Source of the DNA: Actinostola sp. cb2023
Taxonomy: Eukaryota > Cnidaria > Anthozoa > Actiniaria > Actinostolidae
DNA length: 64,000 bases
Assembly: GCA_033675265.1 (NCBI GenBank)
Contig: JAUJYZ010001242.1
Coordinates: forward strand, 1 to 64,000
Direction: 5' to 3'
In this document: one piece after another, positions 56,565 through 64,000 of the stretch
Layout of the letters: each line of letters begins with the position of its first letter
How positions within the stretch are numbered: the stretch's first letter is position 1
Notes under the pieces: model-generated
The model's database searches: none
What the model saw: only the letters and a program-made list of their open reading frames with translations
Told to the model about the DNA's origin: nothing
Translations under genes and position numbers: made by a program

Positions 56565-56895
56565 AAGAATTGCTAAGAATGTAGACCCTAATATAAGTAT
56601 TGACAGCTAAGAATGGCTTATTTGGATAGACCATTCCTAACGGCAGCTGTGTAAGTACATGTACCTCATCATTGCTAAGAATGTAGACCCTATATTATTG
56701 ACAGAGAATGGCTTATTGGATAGACCATTCCTAACGGCAGCTGTGTAAGTACATGTACCTCATCATTGCTAAGAATGTAGACCCTATATTATTGACAGAG
56801 AATGGCTTATTGGATAGACCATTCCTAACGGCAGCTGTGTAAGTACATGTACCTCATCATTGCTAAGAATGTAGACCCTATACCGGTATTATTGA
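56565..56895 (+). repeat. About 95-bp tandem repeat
   Basis: Three to four units beginning ATTGCTAAGAATGTAGACCC and including GGATAGACCATTCC and CAGCTGTGTAAGTACATG. Confidence 0.93.
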
Positions 56896-56930
56896 CAGAT
56901 AATAATACTACAATACAATACTACACTATA

Positions 56931-57155
56931 CAGCGATTTGCAAAAATTCTGTAAAATCTAATATATCGATATATAGTAATTTATAATCCTAATTCTTTGT
57001 TTTTAGCTATTATTAAACCATGTGAAAAAACAATTGAAAAAAAATAACTTTAGAGGGCTTATTCAGCCATTTTATGATGAAAATTACCCACAATGCACCC
57101 GATATATTGATATATCGATATATATTGATTTTTACAGAATTTATGCAAATCGCTG
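56931..57155. mobile_element. 225-bp miniature element with TA target duplication
   Basis: Ends CAGCGATTTGCAAAAATTC... and ...GAATTTATGCAAATCGCTG, TA on both sides, and ATATATCGATATAT words inside each arm. TA targets fit Tc1/mariner-type mobilisation. Confidence 0.85.
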
Positions 57156-58849
57156 TATCTATTAAATTATAATTCAATAATATATACAAATATGAGTACG
57201 AATATACCATCGTTATGATTTCCATTCTAATTTTAATCCCACTTCTCTTGCTTTCATTTTGAATAAACAATGAAAGAAATAAAAATCCCTGACTGAATAT
57301 TAAGACTGTGTTTGGGATAGGACCAGGCAGGTGTGCTACATATGCCATCTCACCGATTTCCACGAAACTTGGCACAGTGAAAGGGTTCATCCCAAAACTC
57401 AAATAGCCAAAAGGGCTTAGAATTTGGATATATTCCGGGGGGACTAGACCACCCCCCTGGTTTTGGGGCTGAAATCTCAAATTTCCACCCAGAAAAGGTA
57501 GAGAAGTACAAAGCTCTCCTGCTCGCAAACGCCAGCGGATTTTATTGTCCCTTTGCAAGAGCAATTGCACATCCTTCCTAAGTTCACAACAGAAAGTTTG
57601 AGTCATGTGAATGATTTCTTGTTAATCATCCTAAGTTAATGATTAACGAGATAATTGGCTAATTTCAAAAATGCTAAAATTAAGGGTATTTGAAGCCAAA
57701 TATCTCCAATGCGCATCCTTACATTGAAAGGCTAATACTGTCACAGTAAAGAACTACCCTTGGGCAACAAAAATCAAGAAAAACATTTTTGGGCTCTGAA
57801 ATATTTTTTGCACAAGCACCGTTCAAAGTATGAATATAACAAAGGCGATTTTGACTGATGTGGTTCCTTCAACGAAGGCAAAACAAACGATTGTAGGTTT
57901 GTACACGTATTTACCTCATGCGATTCCTAAATATATAACTCGTTTAACTCTACTGAAGACTCAAGAGGCCAAGGATTTCAGAATTTGACGTCGAATCTGT
58001 GAGAAATCCGAAGCCAAAACATTGTATGGAGCACTGAATGGCATCAAGAAAACGATCGATATTCCCAAAAGAACTCAAGCGAACAGTACAAAACTAAGGA
58101 ATACGGCACAGTATACTCACATGATTCCTTGTTTTATTTAGTTTGTTCTTGAGCTCGAAACCATCGTTTGTTGACATATTGAATGTTGATCATAGCGATT
58201 AAATAATAACATTCCCGCGTTGGACACATCTGACTCGTGATTCAACAGGGCAATTTCGCTCTAAATAGTCTCTAGTATCCATTATTTGACACGATTCCAA
58301 GATATATCAGGATAAAAGGAAATTGTTAATCTTCCTTCTTCAAGAACTATCGCTCAAACGGCGCCCAAAATGAATTTTATCCTGCGAAGCAACATGACAT
58401 TTGGCGCCAAAATGTGAGCCTTCACAATCGTGGCCAGCGGATACACAGGGATCCCGTCTAAGGTTTTGTGTGGTATCACGGCAGTTTAAGGGTGTCTCAA
58501 AGTAGGTTTTACTGACCACACTTCCACTTTTCATTCCGCACATTGATAGACTTATCCTCGACCGATCAAAACGACCTTGGCAACGATAAAAAATATTGTT
58601 GAAATCAGTTTTTCTAAAATTTCTCAAGATTTCGATGATCTCTAGACAAGCGATTATATGCGTGATAAACTACATACTAAGGCAAAGCAGCTGAGACAGC
58701 ATTCACACTGTTTGATCAGAGCGATTTTGAATATAATTCGCATAAAGTTATTTATGCGAATTATTCAAAAAGTTTGAATTTTTATTTAAAATGTATAGTT
58801 GCATGAGTTTGACCATGATGGTATAGTTTCCTTGGAAGATGACATATAT

Positions 58850-60970
58850 AGAGGTGCCTGACATATAGGGGCGATGGGGAGGGGTGCTAATCAAACAACG
58901 TTTGCCTGACATATAGGGGCGCCTGACAAATAGGTGCGATGGGGAGGGAAGGAGAGGTAATCAGGCAACGTTGATTTCCACCCCTCTCCTCCCTATCGCC
59001 CCTATATATCAGGCGCCCCTACATATCAGGTAACGTAGTTCGTGGTAACGTAGTTTGATGACCACCCCTCCCCATCGCCCCTATTTGTCAGGTAACATGG
59101 TTTGTTTACCACCCCTCCCCTTCCCATAGCCCCTATCTGCCAGGCGTCCCTATATGTCAGGTAACGTAGTTTGATGACCACCCCTCCCCATCTCCCCTAT
59201 TTGTCAGGTAACATGGTTTGTTTACCACCCCTCCCCTTCCCATCGCCCCTATATGTCAGGTGCCCCTATATGTCAGATGACGTATTTTGATGACCACCCC
59301 TCTCCTCTCCATCGCCCCTATATGTCAGGTGCCCCTATATGTCAGGCAACGGAGTTTGAGTACCACCCCTACCCTCCCCTTCTCCCCTATATGTCAGACG
59401 CCCCTATATGTCAGGCAACATAGTTTGATGACCACCCCTCTCCTCCCCATCGCACCTATTTGTCAGGCGCCCCTATATGTCAGGTAACGTAGTTTGATTA
59501 CCACCCCTCTCCTCTCCATCGCCCCTATATGTCAGGTGCCCCTATATGTCAGGTAACGTAGTTTGAGTACCACCCCTCCCTCCCCATCGCCCCTATTTGT
59601 CAGGCGCCCCTATATGTCAGGCGCCCCTATATGTCAGGTAGCGTAGTTTGATTTCCACCCTTCCCCATTGCCCCTATATGTCAGGTAGCGTAGTTTGATG
59701 ACCACCCCTCTCCTCCCCATCGCCCCTATATGTCAGGTAGCGTAGTTTTATTTCCACCCTTCCCCATTGCCCCTATATGTCAGGTAGCGTAGTTTGATGA
59801 CCACCCCTCTCCTCCCCATCGCCCCTATATGTCAGGTGCCCCTATATGTCAGGTAACGTAGTTTGATTTCCACCCTTCTCCATTGCCCCTATATGTCAGG
59901 TGACGTAGTTTGATTACCACCCCTCTCCTCTCCATCGCCCCTATATGTCAGGTGCCCCTATATGTCAGATGACGTATTTTGATTACCACCCCTCTCCTCT
60001 CCATCGCCCCTATATGTCAGGTGCCCCTATATGTCAGGCAACGTAGTTTGAGTACCACCCCTACCCTCCCCTTCTTCCCTATATGTCAGACGCCCCTATA
60101 TGTCAGGCAACATAGTTTGATGACCACCCCTCTCCTCCCCATCGCACCTATTTGTCAGGCACCCCTATATGTCAGGTAACGCAGTTTGAGTTACCACCCT
60201 TCCCCATCGCCCCTATATGTCAGGCAATGTAGTTTGATTTCCACTCCTCTCCTCCCCATCGCCCCTATATGTCAGGTGCCCCTATGTGTCAGGCAACATA
60301 GCTTGATTACCACCTCTCCCCTTCCTATCGCCCCTATTTGTCAGGTAACGTAGTTTTATTACCACCCCTCCCCTCCCTATTGCCCCTATATGTCAGGCGA
60401 TCGACCTTATGTGTCAGGCAACATAGTTTGATTACCACCCGTCCCCTCCCCATCGCCCCTATGTGTCAGGTAACATAGTTTGATGACCACCCCTCCCCTC
60501 CCAATCGCCCCTATATGTCAGGTGCCCCTAAATGTCAGGTAACATAGTTTGATGACCACCCCTCCCCATCGCCCCTCTATATGTCTGGCGACCCTATATT
60601 TCAGGCAACAATGTTTGTTACCACCCTTCTCCTCCCCATCGCCCCTATATGACAGGTAACATAGTTTGATGACCACCCCTCCCCTCCCCTCCCCATCGCC
60701 CCTATTATTGTCAGGCAAACGTTGTTTGATTACCACCCCTCCCCATCGCCCCTATATGTCAGGCGCCCTATATTCAGTCAACATATTTTGATTACCACCC
60801 CTCTCCTCCCCCATCGCCCCTATATGTCAGGCAACGTCGTTTGATTACCCGCCCCTCCCCATCGCCCCTATATGTCGGGGGCCCCTATATTCAGTCACAT
60901 ATTTTGATTACTACCCCTCTCCTCCCCATCTCCCCTATATATGTCAGGCACCCCTATATATGTCAGGTAT
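58850..60970. repeat. 2.1-kb minisatellite of CCCCTATATGTCAGG units
   Basis: About 60-70-bp units: CCATCGCCCCTATATGTCAGG, one or two GCCCCTATATGTCAGG words, TAACGTAGTTTGATTACCACC and CCTCTCCTC, with variable numbers of the short word per unit. The first 130 bp (58858-58970) are inverted relative to the rest. Confidence 0.95.
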
Positions 60971-61342
60971 AAATGCTACAAGCCCCACTAAGTCAAACAC
61001 TATGATCAATGCCATCGCATCGCTCTCTTCCAAGGAGGCCATACTCATGCAACTATACATTTTAAATAAAAATTCAAACTTTTTGAATAATTCGCATAAA
61101 TAATGTTTATGCGAATTATATTCAAAATCACTCTGATCAAACAGTTTGAATGCTGTCTCAGCCGCTTTGCCTTAGTATGTAGTTTATCACGCATATAATT
61201 GCTTGTATAGAGATCATCGAAATTTTGAGAAATTTTAGAAAAACTGATTTCAACAATCTCAGTTTTATCGTTGCCAAGGTCGTTTTGATCGGTCTAGGAT
61301 AAGTCTATCAATGTGCCGAATGAAAAGTGGAAGTGTGGTCAT

Positions 61343-62659
61343 GTAACCAACTCCATTTGGGCGTCACCGTAGCCTCCCGAGAATCAAGCCTTCCCCAAAA
61401 GTGAATAAACACACACGTGAACAGAAAAGGATTTATTAGTATATACAACGAGTTATTACTATATACGCCTAAAGTTATACTATAAATACGAAACAGTGCA
61501 AAATGGAAAAACGAAACGAAACAACTAAATGACTTGGTAATCTTACTTATGGTAACGCTTGAAAAATCTTGGTTTACTATTTACTATATCTAAATATGCT
61601 TGAGTTCAATGTTCAAATTCGTCTTGTATTAATTTCTGTTTGCCTTGAGTATTGAATACTTAGCTTGAATGTTCTTATGTGGTCTGTATCTGTCACTTTG
61701 CCGTCCCACTCCTTCGGTATCTTATAGTTCTGTAAACGTTTATCTTGTCTCTACCATACAATGTTTCTTCTTGCGTCTAAGTAAACTTTGTATCTTGACT
61801 CGAGTATTGTAATGTTCAGTGTACCTTTCTTCCTTACTTCTCCCTTTTTGTTCTCTGGACTCTTCTTTACTGTTAGGTTTGACCACGTCTGGTTTGGCTT
61901 TCGCAGTATTGGGGCCAGTCAATGCTCTGCTTGTGGATGAGTTCCAACGGAGTTGAGAGCAGTTGAGCTGTCTGTCTTGTCCTCTTTAAGTTCGCTTTAA
62001 GGTATCAGGGTACCCCAAAAACCTATCAAAAGACCGGTTTTGATTTTTTTGGACAATCAAATCTAATTGAATATTATCTATCATTTCCAACAATCAGAAT
62101 CTAAAAATATTTTTTCCCTAAAAAGTTAGAATCAAAAAACGAATTTTGGATTTCATTTGATGCAAAAAGATGTTGACAAGCAAGCTGTCAACAGCACTCA
62201 CGCAACAGACTTTCCAAAGATTCAGATGCGAAGAAAGTATCCAAAAATCGTAACTGCTCACTCAAAAATATCCTTGAATAACGATGCCAAACCACTCACG
62301 GTCAAAAATGCTCGTATTTCCCGCCAGCAGTAACTTTGTTTTCCTGCCATGTTGTGTTAGGTACTGTAAGGCGATCTTCTTTTGAATGCCATTCATATGT
62401 CATCAGGTATTGGATCACATATTTGTGGTGGATTATAGTCGCTTGTGCAAAGAAAGCTGCCACTTGACTTGAAAAACAGTTTGGGCTTTTTCTCATAGAG
62501 CAAATTAACGAAAATACGGGTGTTATTTTGAGGTCCTAAACAAACGGGCTTTATTCGATTCAGCTGAGATATTTAGGACTTCATCTCTGATTATCATTCT
62601 TCAAAACCGTGTCTCCGATTTTTGATATTTTAATGATTTCATGAGTTATTAACTGATTA
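61343..62659. other. Single-copy insertion in the right arm of the fold-back structure
   Basis: Replaces the left-arm segment 58215-58536. A Lys/Arg/Glu-rich minus-strand frame (61922-61740) is present without recognisable family. No LTR or terminal repeat was confirmed. Confidence 0.4.
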
Positions 62660-63805
62660 GGGAATGTTATTATGTAATCGCTACGATCAACATTCAAATG
62701 TCAACAAACGATGGTTTCGAGCTCAAGAACAAAATAAATAAAACAAGGAATCATGTGAGTATACTGTGCCGTATTCCTTAGTTTTGTACTGTTCGCTTGA
62801 GTTCTTTTGGGAATATCGATCGTTTTCTTGATGCCATTCAGTGCTCCATACAATGTTTTGGCTTCGGATCTCTCACAGATTCGACGTCAAATTCTGAAAT
62901 CCTTGGCCTCTTGAGTCTTCAGTAGAGTTAAACGAGTTATATATTTAGGAATCGCATGAGGTAAATACGTGTACAAACCTACAATCGTTTGTTTTGCCTT
63001 TGTTGAAGGAACCACATCAGTCAAAATCGCCTTTGTTATATTCATACTTTGAACGGTGCTTGTGCAAAAAATATTTCAGAGCCCAAAAATGTTTTTCTTG
63101 ATTTTTGTTGCCCAAGGGTAGTTCTTTACTGTGACAGTATTAGCCTTTCAATGTAAGGATGCGCATTGGAGATATTTGGCTTCAAATACCCTTAATTTTA
63201 GCATTTTTGAAATTAGCCAATTATCTCGTTAATCATTAACTTAGGATGATTGACAAGAAATCATTCACATGACTCAAACTTTCTGTTGTGAACTTAGGAA
63301 GGATGTACAATTGCTCTTGCAAAGGGACAATAAAATCCGCTGGCATTTGCGAGCAGGAGAGCTTTGTACTTCTCTACCTTTTCTGGGTGGAAATTTGAGA
63401 TTTCAGCCCCAAAACCAGGGGGGTGGTCTAGTCCCCCCGGAATATATCCAAATTCTAAGCCCTTTTGGCTATTTGAGTTTTGGGATGAACCCTTTCACTG
63501 TGCCAAGTTTCGTGGAAATCGGTGAGATGGCATGTAGCAAACACAGTCTTAAAAGCGACTTACTTTTGTATAAACTATTCCATTTTCGGCACTACATATC
63601 GAAAATTAATCCACCTGATATGCAGATCGTTTCATATAATAATAATCAAGTTAAAGAAAGCCATGAATGTCTTCAAAGTTTGATTAATCACTTGCAAAAC
63701 GTTGACCGAGTCGATAAACAACACAATATTCGGTCAATATAAACAAGACAAAACTGACCAGCTAATAAATATATTTTATTTGTATTCATTACTTATCAGA
63801 ACAGT

Positions 63806-64000
63806 TCACAAATGTGCAATGAATATGTGGAATAACGAAAGTTCTTTTCCACTGAAATTTGCATTTTGAACTGAGTCAACTACTTGATATTGCACGGTGT
63901 TCGGGATCATTTCGACGAAGAATTTCAGGTTTTCCTTTCGTATTATCGACCAATAGTTATAATGATTCACGTGAAGTGAAGATAAACATTTTATAAAGCA
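63806..64000 (-). CDS. Possible C-terminal exon of an unrecognised gene (partial at right edge)
   Basis: The minus strand is open from the window edge to TGA 63808-63806, about 64 codons, with normal composition: ENLKFFVEMIPNTVQYQ, then DSVQNANFSGKELS and a hydrophobic end. It lies outside the fold-back structure. No family recognised and no start seen. Confidence 0.3.
   Translation of the reverse strand, partial: CFIKCLSSLHVNHYNYWSIIRKENLKFFVEMIPNTVQYQVVDSVQNANFSGKELSLFHIFIAHL

Larger units (their letters stand above)
57303..63552. mobile_element. 6.25-kb fold-back structure with a minisatellite core
   Basis: Outer arms 57303-58214 and 62660-63552 and inner arms 58537-58835 and 61040-61342 are reverse complements. 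The left arm has about 320 bp between them (58215-58536). The right arm has an unrelated 1.3 kb (61343-62659). The core 58850-60970 is a minisatellite. A frame beginning MTQTFCCELRKDVQ is mirrored in both arms (57606-57013 minus, 63269-63742 plus), and its first 90 or so residues are nearly the same. It could be a remnant coding segment or a chance frame. Target duplications were not identified. Confidence 0.85.

Noticed and set aside
57013..57606. 197-codon frame as a host gene
   Set aside because: Its first part is mirrored in the other arm of the fold-back structure and its last part is low-complexity AT-rich DNA that overlaps a TA-flanked miniature element.

Overview
The window is nuclear DNA of an animal, most likely an early-branching marine metazoan such as a sponge or cnidarian. 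The evidence is AT-rich DNA with spliceosomal GT-AG introns (one only 43 nt), animal genes (CEP295-like, GFOD-like, PIGU-like, a membrane-anchored carboxylesterase), Ty3/Gypsy retrotransposons, and very many short inverted-repeat elements. I cannot name the species. No prokaryotic features, rRNA genes or CRISPR arrays were seen.

Layout. 1-830: four short minus-strand exons encoding the N-terminus of a CEP295-like centriole protein that runs off the left edge. 1689-3470: a plus-strand, intronless carboxylesterase/cholinesterase-fold gene whose family-typical C-terminus continues in frame after a TAA stop. 4.0-9.2 kb: a 941-bp-period tandem array, G-rich on the plus strand and interrupted by AT-rich blocks, followed by short minisatellites and a tRNA-like sequence at 9.3 kb. 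9.4-17.4 kb: a compound mobile-element region with a 254-bp inverted-repeat element, a 7.7-kb stretch sharing the same ends, an inverted duplication of a FEN/PIN-like plus CXC-type gene remnant, and a 61-bp minisatellite. 17.5-30 kb: dense miniature elements, several with intact target-site duplications (TA, TTAA, 7, 8 and 10 bp), and two inverted copies of an element carrying a possible cysteine-protease remnant. 30-36 kb: more fold-back elements and one possible first exon at 31.5-31.8 kb.

36.6-38.9 kb: a head-to-head pair. A three-exon GFOD-like oxidoreductase lies on the minus strand and the first exon of a PIGU-like GPI-transamidase subunit lies on the plus strand, sharing a 472-bp intergenic region. 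38.98-40.85 kb: a satellite of about 50-62 bp units inside or after PIGU intron 1. 41.55-46.00 kb: a young Gypsy element (identical LTRs, perfect 5-bp target duplication) inserted inside the last exon of an unrecognised minus-strand gene. 46.4-48.06 kb: a frameshifted Merlin/IS1595-type transposase. 49.04-53.52 kb: a second Gypsy element nested in an older repeat with a poly-C end. 53.7-54.8 kb: dispersed copies of a 14-mer. 56.9-63.6 kb: a 6.2-kb fold-back structure around a 2.1-kb minisatellite.

The host genes have no obvious shared pathway. The dominant biology is transposable-element activity. The most unusual observations are: a family of elements ending CACAGGNANCCC with 7-bp target duplications, whose end motif also occurs next to host gene starts; a MULE-like miniature element whose ends carry TTAGGGTC arrays; several unrelated element families whose ends carry long G/C homopolymers; and a microsatellite acting as the 3' splice region of the CEP295-like gene. 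Several coding regions are broken by single-base indels, mostly at short homopolymers, which may be assembly errors rather than pseudogenes.
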